Below are positions 24,441 to 33,040 of a stretch of DNA of 44,265 bases, one piece after another; positions within the stretch are counted from its first letter, which is position 1; each line of letters starts with the position of its first letter. Under the pieces are notes generated by a model. That model had not been told where the DNA came from, made no database searches, and saw only the letters and a list, made by a program, of their open reading frames with translations. The position numbers and the translations under genes were made by a program. The stretch comes from Methanoculleus marisnigri (GTDB lineage: Archaea > Halobacteriota > Methanomicrobia > Methanomicrobiales > Methanoculleaceae): assembly GCA_002503885.1 (NCBI GenBank), contig DASQ01000145.1:1-44265 (forward strand). The letters run 5' to 3'.

Positions 24441-25574
24441 ATGCGGGCATTCCCCCTGCTCCTGGCGGTAATGCTGGTGAGCGCGGGTGTTATGCCGATT
24501 GCAGGCGCAATCGAGGGCGAAGGTGCAGGAATCGATCTCGATCGGTACTCGCCTCCTCAATTGAACGTCGATCCATCGATCGAGACGATAGCCATCTCCG
24601 AGGCGTTAAGCCCCCAATCAGAGCGACGAATCACGGACGGTAGGACCGAAGGGGGGATCCCGTTCGGTTCGATCGTCGTCCACGCAGCCGACGGGATCAC
24701 CCTGGTATTCGACAACGATGGGAACCAGTTGCTCTCGATCAGTGACGAAAAATCCGGAAAACTACCCACACCTGCTGGTGTCGAAAAATCCTGTACCCGA
24801 CTGCATCAACTCCCGAACGACTCGAGGGTATACCACCGTGGAGATCAGACCTTCGTCCTTGATGCTGCCGGAGAACTGATCCTGACCGTCATTGATGAGA
24901 CCTCGTCCTCCGGTCAGAATGTGGCGGAGCCGAAGATGTGGACCGGTAATAGCTGGGTAGAATCGGCAGAGGATAGACCAAATTCCAACATCACCGAGTA
25001 CACGGCATACTGGACGGTCCCGTCCAGCCCGCCTTCGGGTCTTGCGATTAATGAGAGGATCTATCTCTTCAACGGCATCGAGGGGACTGTCAATTCAACG
25101 ACGTACCTGTTGCAGCCGGTGCTGGCCTACAACGGATCCACCCATCAATGGGAAGGGCAGGCCTGGGCGGCATACAGTCCCAACTACCAGGATAGTTATT
25201 ATGGGCCCCTGTTCGGCACCGCCACCGGGCATACGATGCGAGGGCGCATTTACTGGAGCAGCAGTCTCAATCTCTGGTCTATCACCATCTACGACCATAC
25301 AACGGGCCAGTACAGTTCGCTGTCGACGCAATGCATGCAGCCGGGGGCCGGGTACCGTGTCGGCTGCGTTCTTGAAGGCTGGAATATCGACGACAACACC
25401 GACGTGCCGGGCGATACGCTCTTCTACGACATGGTGTACAAGAGTTATGGGGCACCCATGAGCATCGACCTGGAACCGTGGTATTCGACCGAAGTTCCCT
25501 ACGAGATCATGCAATACTGCTGGGTGCAGATCATTCAGGATCCTTCGCGGGTGTGCCTCCATACCTACAACTGA
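24441..25574 (+). CDS. Secreted protein, possibly glutamic-peptidase-like, with poly-A start anomaly
   Basis: A 377-residue protein from the ATG at 24441. A signal peptide is present (MRAFPLLLAVMLVSAGVMPIAGA). However, the ribosome binding site CGGAGG (24405-24410) is ideally placed for the ATG at 24419, which opens MNKKKN and is out of frame because of an A11 tract at about 24425-24435; with ten A's it would read MNKKKIGMRAFPLLL, a better signal peptide. The C-terminal about 200 residues (TAYWTVPSSP, IYLFNGIEG, YLLQPVLAYNG, AAYSPNYQ, WSITIYDH) recall the beta-sandwich of G1/eqolisin-like peptidases with a catalytic Gln; this is only a resemblance. It has its own copy of the structured leader. 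Confidence 0.68.
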   Translation: MRAFPLLLAVMLVSAGVMPIAGAIEGEGAGIDLDRYSPPQLNVDPSIETIAISEALSPQSERRITDGRTEGGIPFGSIVVHAADGITLVFDNDGNQLLSISDEKSGKLPTPAGVEKSCTRLHQLPNDSRVYHRGDQTFVLDAAGELILTVIDETSSSGQNVAEPKMWTGNSWVESAEDRPNSNITEYTAYWTVPSSPPSGLAINERIYLFNGIEGTVNSTTYLLQPVLAYNGSTHQWEGQAWAAYSPNYQDSYYGPLFGTATGHTMRGRIYWSSSLNLWSITIYDHTTGQYSSLSTQCMQPGAGYRVGCVLEGWNIDDNTDVPGDTLFYDMVYKSYGAPMSIDLEPWYSTEVPYEIMQYCWVQIIQDPSRVCLHTYN

Positions 25575-25580
25575 TGAACG

Positions 25581-26159
25581 ATGAGACAAATTTCCTTTCT
25601 CCTTTTTGCGCTGCTGCTCCTGGCATTCGGGGCCGGATGCACCAGCACACCGGAAAACGCCACCCCCGCACCGGTCCTCCACTACGAGCAGGGAAACACC
25701 TCGATCCCGATCAACACTTCCGAGGTCCCGGTGAGAAGGTTCGATGTCAACGCAACAGAGGTGATCGGGATCGTCCTCGCCGACCCGCGGGCCGGGATTC
25801 TGCTTGAGGGCGGGTGGAACATCACCTCGATCCGGACGGGCTTTGAGGAGGAGGACCCGAACCGGGAGCACATCGACGTGGAGTTCAGGAACGATGAACT
25901 GTCGCTGTCGTTCTTCATCGAAGTGGACGAACGGGAGAGGCAAACCGGCAGAGGGCGTTGCAGCGCCACGATCTGGAGGGGACACCCGTGGACATCGGAA
26001 CCCTTCCCTGAAGAGGAGGACTATCACCAGGCAGTAAACCCGTATATGGGCCTGTTTGTGGTCGTCGATCATCACAACGAGCGGGTGATGATGGCCTATG
26101 ACGACACGACGATCTTCTACCTCTACCCATCATACGGGGATGTAACTGAATGGGAGTGA
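25581..26159 (+). CDS. Predicted lipoprotein, paralogue of the next gene
   Basis: A 192-residue protein with a signal peptide and lipobox (LLLLAFGAGC, Cys20). The mature part contains blocks shared with the protein at 26282-26947: APVLHYEQGNTSIPIN, NATEVIGIVLADPRAG, FFIEVDE, VVDHHNERVMMAY and TTIFYLYPSYG. No known family is recognised. It begins six bases after the preceding secreted protein gene and is likely part of the same transcript. Tandem duplication made the pair. Confidence 0.78.
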   Translation: MRQISFLLFALLLLAFGAGCTSTPENATPAPVLHYEQGNTSIPINTSEVPVRRFDVNATEVIGIVLADPRAGILLEGGWNITSIRTGFEEEDPNREHIDVEFRNDELSLSFFIEVDERERQTGRGRCSATIWRGHPWTSEPFPEEEDYHQAVNPYMGLFVVVDHHNERVMMAYDDTTIFYLYPSYGDVTEWE

Positions 26160-26281
26160 TCGAAGCGGAACCGGCGCCCCTCTCACACGGAACAGGGCGA
26201 TATGAAAGCGTAGGGGAGGGCGATCCGGGAAAATACAGGTTGCCGGAACGATCATGGAACCACCAATAGGAGGGAAGCAAA

Positions 26282-26947
26282 ATGAACCAAAAAGCGGGAA
26301 GGCAGGCACAAGCCGTACCTGCAGCCGGCAGGAGCAATAAGGTGAAACGGATCTTCATCCTCTCCCTTGCGCTGCTGCTCCTGGCGTTCGGGGCCGGATG
26401 CACCGACTCCCCGGAGACGAATGGAGCGGAAACCGTCACCCCCGCCCCGGTCCTCCACTACCAGCGGGGGGACGTCTCGATCCCGATCAACGTCTCCGAG
26501 ATTCCAGTGCGGGGATTCGGCGCCAACGCAACAGAGGTGATCGAGATCCTCCTCGCCGACCCGCGGGCCGGTGCTCTGCTTGAGGACGGCTGGAAGATAA
26601 CTTCGGTTCGGACGAACTTTGATTACGACTTGAGGACGTATGTCGATGTAGAGTTCCGACGCGACGAACAGTCACCGTCGTTCTTCATCGAAGTGGACGA
26701 ACAGGAGGGGCACACGGGAAGAGGATTTTGCAACGTCTCATTCTGGAGAGGGGGATTGTATGCAGGCCCTTACCCTGAGGACTACCACCAGAACTGGACG
26801 TCCACAAATCGGTTCTCCGGGTACTATGTCTTCGATCACCACCACAACGAGCGGGTGATGATGGCCTACAACGAAACGACGATCTTCTACCTCTACCCCT
26901 CGTACGGAACGGAATGGTTCGAAGACGTGAAGAGATCGGGCGAGTGA
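26282..26947 (+). CDS. Predicted lipoprotein, paralogue of the previous gene
   Basis: A 221-residue protein. ATG 26282 has GGAGGG at a good distance, but gives 20 hydrophilic residues before the signal sequence; the GTG at 26342 (VKRIFILSLALLLLAFGAGC) would match the paralogue's start exactly. The lipobox Cys is in FGAGC. Mature blocks APVLHYQRGDVSIPIN, NATEVIEILLADPRAG, FFIEVDEQEG and DHHHNERVMMAYNETTIFYL repeat those of the neighbour. Function is unknown; extracellular location is likely. Confidence 0.75.
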   Translation: MNQKAGRQAQAVPAAGRSNKVKRIFILSLALLLLAFGAGCTDSPETNGAETVTPAPVLHYQRGDVSIPINVSEIPVRGFGANATEVIEILLADPRAGALLEDGWKITSVRTNFDYDLRTYVDVEFRRDEQSPSFFIEVDEQEGHTGRGFCNVSFWRGGLYAGPYPEDYHQNWTSTNRFSGYYVFDHHHNERVMMAYNETTIFYLYPSYGTEWFEDVKRSGE

Positions 26948-26967
26948 GGGGCTGTTTTGGATGTGCG

Positions 26968-27104
26968 GGGCTCGAACTCCGGCCGCTCGTGGTCGCACCT
27001 GGCGGTGCTCAAGCTCCTGCCCTTCGGCCAGTCGCACTACGCTCCCGCCCGTCGGCCACTCGCACCTGCGGTGCTCGGGCTCCGCTCCTCACGGAGCGTC
27101 GCCA
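26968..27104. repeat. Dispersed palindromic repeat, double copy before lysS
   Basis: Two units of the element also found at 12261-12340 (reverse orientation): TCGCACCTGGCGGTGCTC (about 26992-27009) and CTCGCACCTGCGGTGCTCGG (about 27059-27078), the second followed by CTCCGCTCCTCACGGAGCG. The rest of the gap (26948-27236) holds no gene; TATA-like ACTATATAGA near 27128-27137 could serve lysS. Confidence 0.6.
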
Positions 27105-27236
27105 ATTTAATACCCCCAGAGATGAACACTATATAGAATTTCCCGGCGACTTCACCGCCCGGTCTCGCCGGAGCGGCGCCTGACCCGGATTTCCGAACCG
27201 GGGCACGGCTGCAGGACGAATGGAGCTGTTTACACT

Positions 27237-28763
27237 ATGAGCGATATGGATCATCTCAGTTTTGATACGACAAAGATCGATAAGATACAGGAACTGCTCG
27301 ATCGAGGGGTGACGGTATACCCCTATACCTTTGAGCGCAGGGATACCGTCGAGGAGATCAAGGAACGGTTCTCCACAATCGAGCATGAGAAGAGCGAGGA
27401 AGAAGTCAGCACCGCGGGCCGCATCTACATTGTCCGCCAGCACGGCAAGACGATATTCGCCGACATGGGGGACTCGGGCGGCAGGATACAACTCTATCTC
27501 CGGAAGAACGACCTCGGCGAGGAGCAGTTCGACCTCTTTAAACAATACATCGATGCCGGGGATATCATCGGCGTCGTCGGCCACGTCTTTCGGACAAAGA
27601 TGGGGGAGATCACCATCTGGGTCGACCGGTTCGAACTCCTCACAAAGTCGGTCTGCCCCCTCCCCGAGAAGTTTCACGGGCTCAAGAACGTCGAGACCCG
27701 CTACCGGCAGCGTTACCTTGACCTGATCATGAACGAGGAGAGCCGCGAGACCTTCCGGACCCGGAGCAGGATCATATCGCTCCTGCGGCAGTTCCTCTTC
27801 GAGCGGGACTATCTGGAGTTCGAGACGCCGACCCTGCAGCCGATCTACGGCGGCGCAAACGCCCGGCCGTTCACCACCCACCACAACGCCCTCGACCAGA
27901 AACTCTACCTCCGGATCGCGCCGGAGCTCTACCTCAAGCGCCTGGTCGTCGGCGGTTTCGACAAAGTCTTCGAGATTGCCAAAAATTTCAGGAACGAAGA
28001 TATCGACACCAACCACAACCCCGAGTTCTCGATGGTGGAGATCTACGAGGCCTACCGGGACTACAACGACATGATGGACCTCACCGAGGAGATCCTCTCG
28101 CACCTCGCGGAGAAGGTGTGCGGGAGAACCACCATACCGTTTGCGGGGCACGACCTGAACTTCACCCGCCCCTGGCGCCGTCTCTCCATGGAGGAGGCGG
28201 TGCAGGAGTACGCCGGCATCGATATCAAGGCCCATACCCTGGAAGAACTTCATGCGTTCGGCCTTGAGCACTGCGTCGAGGGCTGCGAGAGCGCCGTGAC
28301 CCGGGGCGAGTACCTGGTGCTCTTCTTCGAGCACTTCGGCGAGAAGCAGCTCATCCAGCCGACATTCGTCTACGACTTCCCCATCGAGAACTCGCCGCTT
28401 GCAAAGAAGCACCGCGAGAAGGAGGGAATGACGGAGCGGTTCGAACTCTTCATCGCCGGGATGGAGATGGCAAACGGCTTCTCGGAGTTGAACGATCCCT
28501 TAGACCAGAAGGCCCGGCTGGAACTGCAGGACGCAAAACGCCGGCGGGGAGACCTTGAAGCGCAGATGATCGACTACGACTTCATCAACGCGCTCGGCTA
28601 CGGGATGCCCCCCACCGGCGGCGTCGGCATCGGCATCGACCGTCTGGTGATGCTCCTCACCGGCAAGGACTCGATCAAAGAGGTGCTCCTCTTCCCGCAG
28701 ATGAAGACCGCCGTCCCGGGACCGAACGGGTCCGAAACGGAGCAGACCGGCGGGGAGGAGTGA
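27237..28763 (+). CDS. lysS: Lysyl-tRNA synthetase, class II
   Basis: A 508-residue enzyme that charges tRNA-Lys. The N-terminal OB-fold (about 55-160) binds the anticodon (GRIYIVRQHGKTIFADMGD). The class II core follows: motif 1 region FLFERDYLEFETPTLQP, motif 2 FRNEDIDTNHNPEFSMVE and motif 3 PPTGGVGIGIDRLVMLLTG. Length and motifs are those of bacterial-type LysRS, which occurs in many Methanomicrobia. The start is ATG 27237; ATG 27246 is also possible. A short tail after the core (residues 490-508) is non-conserved. YwbE follows 19 bases downstream. Confidence 0.96.
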   Translation: MSDMDHLSFDTTKIDKIQELLDRGVTVYPYTFERRDTVEEIKERFSTIEHEKSEEEVSTAGRIYIVRQHGKTIFADMGDSGGRIQLYLRKNDLGEEQFDLFKQYIDAGDIIGVVGHVFRTKMGEITIWVDRFELLTKSVCPLPEKFHGLKNVETRYRQRYLDLIMNEESRETFRTRSRIISLLRQFLFERDYLEFETPTLQPIYGGANARPFTTHHNALDQKLYLRIAPELYLKRLVVGGFDKVFEIAKNFRNEDIDTNHNPEFSMVEIYEAYRDYNDMMDLTEEILSHLAEKVCGRTTIPFAGHDLNFTRPWRRLSMEEAVQEYAGIDIKAHTLEELHAFGLEHCVEGCESAVTRGEYLVLFFEHFGEKQLIQPTFVYDFPIENSPLAKKHREKEGMTERFELFIAGMEMANGFSELNDPLDQKARLELQDAKRRRGDLEAQMIDYDFINALGYGMPPTGGVGIGIDRLVMLLTGKDSIKEVLLFPQMKTAVPGPNGSETEQTGGEE

Positions 28764-28782
28764 TCATCCCCGGTTTTTCGCC

Positions 28783-28977
28783 ATGAACGGACAGAACCGG
28801 GCTGCCATCCGTCCCGGCATGACGGTGGATGTCGTGCTCAAACGTGACCAGCGAACCGGGAAACTCACCCGGGGCGTTGTTGCCGAAATCCTGACGAACT
28901 CGTCCTTCCACCCCCATGGGATCAAGGTCTGGCTCCAGGACGGACAGGTCGGGCGGGTGCAGGTGATCGTCGGGTGA
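28783..28977 (+). CDS. YwbE family small protein
   Basis: A 64-residue protein matching the entire YwbE family: RAAIRPGMTVDVVLKRDQRT, then TGKLTRGVVAEILTNS, HPHGIKVWLQDGQVGRVQ. It looks like a small beta-barrel with KOW-like features. The biochemical role is unknown. It follows lysS closely and is probably cotranscribed, and is convergent with the histidine kinase gene 13 bases away. Confidence 0.85.
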   Translation: MNGQNRAAIRPGMTVDVVLKRDQRTGKLTRGVVAEILTNSSFHPHGIKVWLQDGQVGRVQVIVG

Positions 28978-28989
28978 AACCCATCGGCT

Positions 28990-30876
28990 TCACCCGGCCT
29001 TCCGGAGGGTGAACCGGATTGCCGCGCCGCACTCCGGCCGGCCCGCTACCCGGTCATCCGCCCGGATACTGCCGCCGTAACGCGATACAAGCATCCGGCA
29101 GATATAAAGCCCGAGGCCCTGGCCGCTCTTTTCGCCGTCCCCACCGCTGAAGCGGTTGAACAGGCGTTGTTTCCTCTCGTCGGGGATACCCGGCCCGTCG
29201 TCCTCGACCGAGACCTCGACCTCCTCCCCGTGCTCCTCGACCCGGACGGCGATGCACCCCCCGGGACCGGCAAACTTCTCCGCGTTGCCGATGAGGTTCG
29301 TGAAGACCTCGGAGAGGAGGTCGTCGGCGAGGACTGCGACCGGATGGCCCTCGTACCGGATCCTGATCGCGGGGTGATTCGCTACCTGTGTCCGGATAAT
29401 CCGATCGAGATCCACCCGCGTCAACGCTGCTCCGCTCTCCCGGGCCTCCCGGAGGGTGGCGATGGAGCCGATGATCCCGGAGCTCTGCTCGAGCCGGGAG
29501 AGCATCTTCCTGGCCTCTTCCTGCCGCTCTCCCTCGAGAGCATCGATGAGAAACTGAGTATATCCTATAGCAATGGCGTTCGCATTGTTGATGTCGTGGA
29601 CCATGATGTCCAGGTAGAGCGCGGCCGCCTGGCTGGACTCTTCGAGATCGGCCGTCCGCTCCCGGACCAGATCGCTAAGCCGGGTGCTGTACTCTCGTGT
29701 CATCTCCTCTGAGGCGCGGAGGCGCTCGATATTCCCTTTGAGAGAGTCGATCATGGCCCCGATGCTCTTCTCAAGACGGGTAAATTCCGCTCCTGCAGAT
29801 GTCCGGATCGGGTGTTCGAGGTCCCCCCGGGCGATGGCGTTGACATCGTCGACGATCTCCTGTACCGGCCGGGTGATCCGCCGCGAGGCCGGGAACGCGA
29901 TGCAGCAGGCGATCAGGCTCGCGAAGATCGCGACGAGAACATGGGTAAACCACATCTCCGTGAGCCGGGCATCAAGAGGAGCGGGGGTGTAGATCAGCTC
30001 GACAACCCGGCTCGTGTCCGAGGGATAGTCGGGGGTGGAGAGGTCGACAAAAATATACCGGGTCAATCGTCCCGTTGCCGGATCCGTCATCGTCCGACCC
30101 TCTTTCTCCTCAAATACTGCCAGGGCAACGGAATTGATAACAGTGGGATCGGTCGGGCCCTCCGAATCGGTCACGTTGACGAGCCTCCCATAACAGTCGA
30201 AGATCCGTATCTCTTCGAGTGCCGGGTTCAACCGCATCAGGTCTTCTTTGAGCGTCTGGTATTGTGGATCAAACCGATCAGTCTCAATCGCACTGCAGAT
30301 GAGCCCCAATTCGAAGAGGTAGCGGTGATCAGGGGAGGGCATGTAAGCGTATTTCCGCAACCGTCCGCTCGCCGGCTCCGTCAGGATTCGGTCCGCGACA
30401 AACGCATCGCCGAGCCGGATCTCCGTTATCCGGTCGTAGAAGGAGGGGAACCCCCTGAAATCGAGGCCGAGGTCCGGAGGGTAGGTGGTGTACTCGATGG
30501 CGCCTGACGCGTTGATGATGTAGAGGTCGATATCCCCCCCGATCTCCTTCTGGACGCGGGAGAGGTCCATGGCACCCGGGTCCCTTCCCGCCCGCTCGTA
30601 TTCCGCGATGAACGGGCCGAACCCCTCCTGCATCTCGCTGTTTAAGGTGTTATCGAAGAGTTTCATGCCTGCATCCACAAGGTGTATCGACTGCATGACG
30701 CTCCTCTCCGTCTGCTCCCGGAGCAGACCATCTTCGGCGATCAGAGCTCCCTCGACCACCTGGTAGTCCAGTGCCGAGATCAGCCCGATCACCGGGAGCG
30801 TGACCAGGAGCATGACGAGCACCAGATGTGTGCCAAAGCGGTGAGGCCTCTTGCCGCCATCGCCGGTCACCGTCAT
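28990..30876 (-). CDS. Membrane sensor histidine kinase (paralogue A)
   Basis: About 628 residues from the ATG at 30876, which overlaps the upstream kinase stop (ATGA) and follows GGGAGG; the longer in-frame start at 30930 lies inside the upstream gene. Layout: membrane segment, extracellular sensor of Cache-like form (about 40-300), second membrane segment, HAMP (RRITRPVQEIVDDVNAIARG), linker, H-box MVHDINNAN (His about 426) and an HATPase domain (NLIGNAEKF, DDGPGIPDERK, GLGLYICRMLV). It should autophosphorylate in response to an external signal. No response regulator is nearby. Long stretches of the sensor are almost identical to paralogue B. Confidence 0.88.
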   Translation of the reverse strand: MTVTGDGGKRPHRFGTHLVLVMLLVTLPVIGLISALDYQVVEGALIAEDGLLREQTERSVMQSIHLVDAGMKLFDNTLNSEMQEGFGPFIAEYERAGRDPGAMDLSRVQKEIGGDIDLYIINASGAIEYTTYPPDLGLDFRGFPSFYDRITEIRLGDAFVADRILTEPASGRLRKYAYMPSPDHRYLFELGLICSAIETDRFDPQYQTLKEDLMRLNPALEEIRIFDCYGRLVNVTDSEGPTDPTVINSVALAVFEEKEGRTMTDPATGRLTRYIFVDLSTPDYPSDTSRVVELIYTPAPLDARLTEMWFTHVLVAIFASLIACCIAFPASRRITRPVQEIVDDVNAIARGDLEHPIRTSAGAEFTRLEKSIGAMIDSLKGNIERLRASEEMTREYSTRLSDLVRERTADLEESSQAAALYLDIMVHDINNANAIAIGYTQFLIDALEGERQEEARKMLSRLEQSSGIIGSIATLREARESGAALTRVDLDRIIRTQVANHPAIRIRYEGHPVAVLADDLLSEVFTNLIGNAEKFAGPGGCIAVRVEEHGEEVEVSVEDDGPGIPDERKQRLFNRFSGGDGEKSGQGLGLYICRMLVSRYGGSIRADDRVAGRPECGAAIRFTLRKAG

Positions 30877-32765
30877 GGGCTGCCTCCCTCTCCGGCCTTC
30901 CGAAGCGAGAAGCGGAAGGCTGCGCCGCACTCCGGCCGGCCCGCTACCCGGTCGTCCGCCCAGATCCTGCCGCCGTAACGCTCGATGAGCATCCGGCAGA
31001 TGTAGAGCCCGAGCCCGGTCCCCGCGGCCCTTTGAGTTCCCCGGGCCAGCCGGCCGAAGAGCCGGGACTTTATAGCATCCGGGATCCCCGGCCCGGTATC
31101 CTCGACCGAGACCAGCACCTCGCCGTCCTGCTCTTCGACCCGGACGGTGATCCCGACCCCCGGTCCGCCGAACTTCGCCGCGTTCCCGATGAGGTTCACA
31201 AGGACCTCGGAGAGGAGGTCGTCGGCGAGGACGGTTGCCGTGGTGCCGGCATAGGTTATCCTTGCGAGAGGAGAACGCTCTATCTCGCGTCTTACGAGCG
31301 GGTCAAGGGCTATCGGCTCAAGACGGCGTGCTCCCCCCTGGATATGCTGGATGGTGTTGACGTTGTGCACGATCTCGATACTCTTTGCAAGCCCCATCCT
31401 TGCCTTCCTGAGCAACTCAGCCTCGGGCTCTCCCTCAAGGTCGGCGAGGAGGAGGTCTGCGTAGAGGTTCGCGACGTTGTTCGCGTTGTTGATGTCGTGC
31501 CCCATAATATCCAGATAGAGTGCCGCCATCCGGTTGGACTCCTCAAGGTCGGCAGTCCGTTCACGGACCTGTTCTTCGAGGACATGGCTGTGCCGGATGA
31601 TCTCCTCCTCCGACTCCCGGAGCTTCCACATCGTCTCTTTTAAGGATGCGACCATCGCCGATATGCTCTTCCCGAGATGCACGAACTCCTCGTCCCCGCT
31701 CACCCGTATGGGGTGGTCCAGGTCACCGTGGGCGACGGCATCGACGTCCTCGACGAGGATGCGTATCGGTCGCGTCAGGGAGTGTGCAACGAGAGCCGAG
31801 AGGCAGCCGATACAGAGGAACGCGACGAGCAGGATGCTCGCATGTTTTCCGAGCATCCCGGCAAGTTTTGCCTCCGCGGCCTTCGTGGTGTAGGTCAGTT
31901 CGACGACCATGCTCATATCCGATGCGTACTCGCTGTCCGGCATATCGATGAAGAGGTACCGGGTCAGTTCGCCTGCAGTGGCGTTCTCCACCTCAAGTGT
32001 GGTCTTCTCCCGGTATGCCTGCCGGACCATGGCCAGCCGGGCGTCATCGTCGGGATGCTTCTTGCCGGTGATCCGCTCACCCAGGCAGTTGAAGATCCGG
32101 ATCTCCAGAATGTCCGGATTTATGTCCACCAGCTCCCGGACAGTCTCCCGGTACTTCAGCGCCGTGCGATATTGCCGAAACTCAGACCCCGCAAGGCCGA
32201 GTTCGAAGAGGTAACGGTGATCGGGAGAGGGCATGTAGGCATACTTCCGGAGCTCTCCGGTGGAGATCTCGGCAACGACCCTGTCAGCCAGGAAGGCGTC
32301 ACCGAGCCGGATCTCGGTGATCCGGTCGTAGAAAGAAGGTATCCCGGTAAAGTCGTACCCCAGTTCGGGAGGATAGGTGGTGTACTCGATGACACCGCTC
32401 GTGTTGATGATGTAAAGGTCCATCCTGCCCCCGAGCTGCTCCTTGACCCGGAGGAGGTCCATGGCGCCCGGGTCCCTCCCCGCCCGCTCGTATTCCGCGA
32501 TAAACGGCCCGAACCCCTCCTGCATCTCGTGGTTTAAGGTGTTGTCGAAGAGCTTTAACCCCGTGTCCACCAGGTTCATCGAGAGGGCGATCCCGGACTC
32601 GGTCTGATCCCGGAAGTCTTCGGCGTTCATTTCCAGTTCCTGTCTGACTCCCATAGAATCGACGAGCGAGAGCAGGCAGACGACGGGGGCCATCACGAGC
32701 AGGATGGCAAGCAGGAGGTAGAGCATGAACGGGAGCAACGGTCGCACCGGGGTCTTTGCCGCCAT
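30873..32765 (-). CDS. Membrane sensor histidine kinase (paralogue B)
   Basis: A 630-residue paralogue of the downstream kinase with the same layout: two membrane segments around a Cache-like sensor, HAMP (HSLTRPIRILVEDVDAVAHG), H-box MGHDINNAN (His about 422) and HATPase (NLIGNAAKF, DTGPGIPDAIK, GLGLYICRMLI). Shared sensor stretches such as EMQEGFGPFIAEYERAGRD and SFYDRITEIRLGDAF suggest recent duplication or conversion. A TATA element on the minus strand (CTATATAGC, about 32842-32850) can drive both kinases as one operon. Confidence 0.9.
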   Translation of the reverse strand: MAAKTPVRPLLPFMLYLLLAILLVMAPVVCLLSLVDSMGVRQELEMNAEDFRDQTESGIALSMNLVDTGLKLFDNTLNHEMQEGFGPFIAEYERAGRDPGAMDLLRVKEQLGGRMDLYIINTSGVIEYTTYPPELGYDFTGIPSFYDRITEIRLGDAFLADRVVAEISTGELRKYAYMPSPDHRYLFELGLAGSEFRQYRTALKYRETVRELVDINPDILEIRIFNCLGERITGKKHPDDDARLAMVRQAYREKTTLEVENATAGELTRYLFIDMPDSEYASDMSMVVELTYTTKAAEAKLAGMLGKHASILLVAFLCIGCLSALVAHSLTRPIRILVEDVDAVAHGDLDHPIRVSGDEEFVHLGKSISAMVASLKETMWKLRESEEEIIRHSHVLEEQVRERTADLEESNRMAALYLDIMGHDINNANNVANLYADLLLADLEGEPEAELLRKARMGLAKSIEIVHNVNTIQHIQGGARRLEPIALDPLVRREIERSPLARITYAGTTATVLADDLLSEVLVNLIGNAAKFGGPGVGITVRVEEQDGEVLVSVEDTGPGIPDAIKSRLFGRLARGTQRAAGTGLGLYICRMLIERYGGRIWADDRVAGRPECGAAFRFSLRKAGEGGSP

Positions 32766-32975
32766 TTACATATACACTCCGCTCTTCATGCATTACTTTC
32801 CCCGGGATTGGAACAGTTCCTCCAAGAGGGATATATCCGTAGCTATATAGCATGAACGATTTTGACACGAAAGGGCAGATTTAGACAACGCTTTTAGGCA
32901 AGGGGCCCCGGAGATCGAAGCAAAGCGCACTCAAAACCGCATTGAGGGAAGAGTTGCACGGTAGCGGGCACGGGA

Positions 32976-32990
32976 TAGAAAAAGAGAATA
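32976..32990 (-). terminator. T-rich terminator of the thermosome gene
   Basis: On the minus strand, TATTCTCTTTTTCTATC lies about 55 bases after the thermosome stop, the U-rich form used for archaeal termination. The rest of 32766-33040 holds the kinase promoter and no gene. Confidence 0.5.
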
Positions 32991-33040
32991 CCGGGACCGG
33001 ATTGCGGCCCCGGATCGTATCGTGGGACGGTACGGTGAAC

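Noticed and set aside
24419..24643. 74-codon frame starting at the well-placed ATG
   Set aside because: It reads through the signal-peptide region in the wrong frame; kept only as evidence for the poly-A start anomaly.
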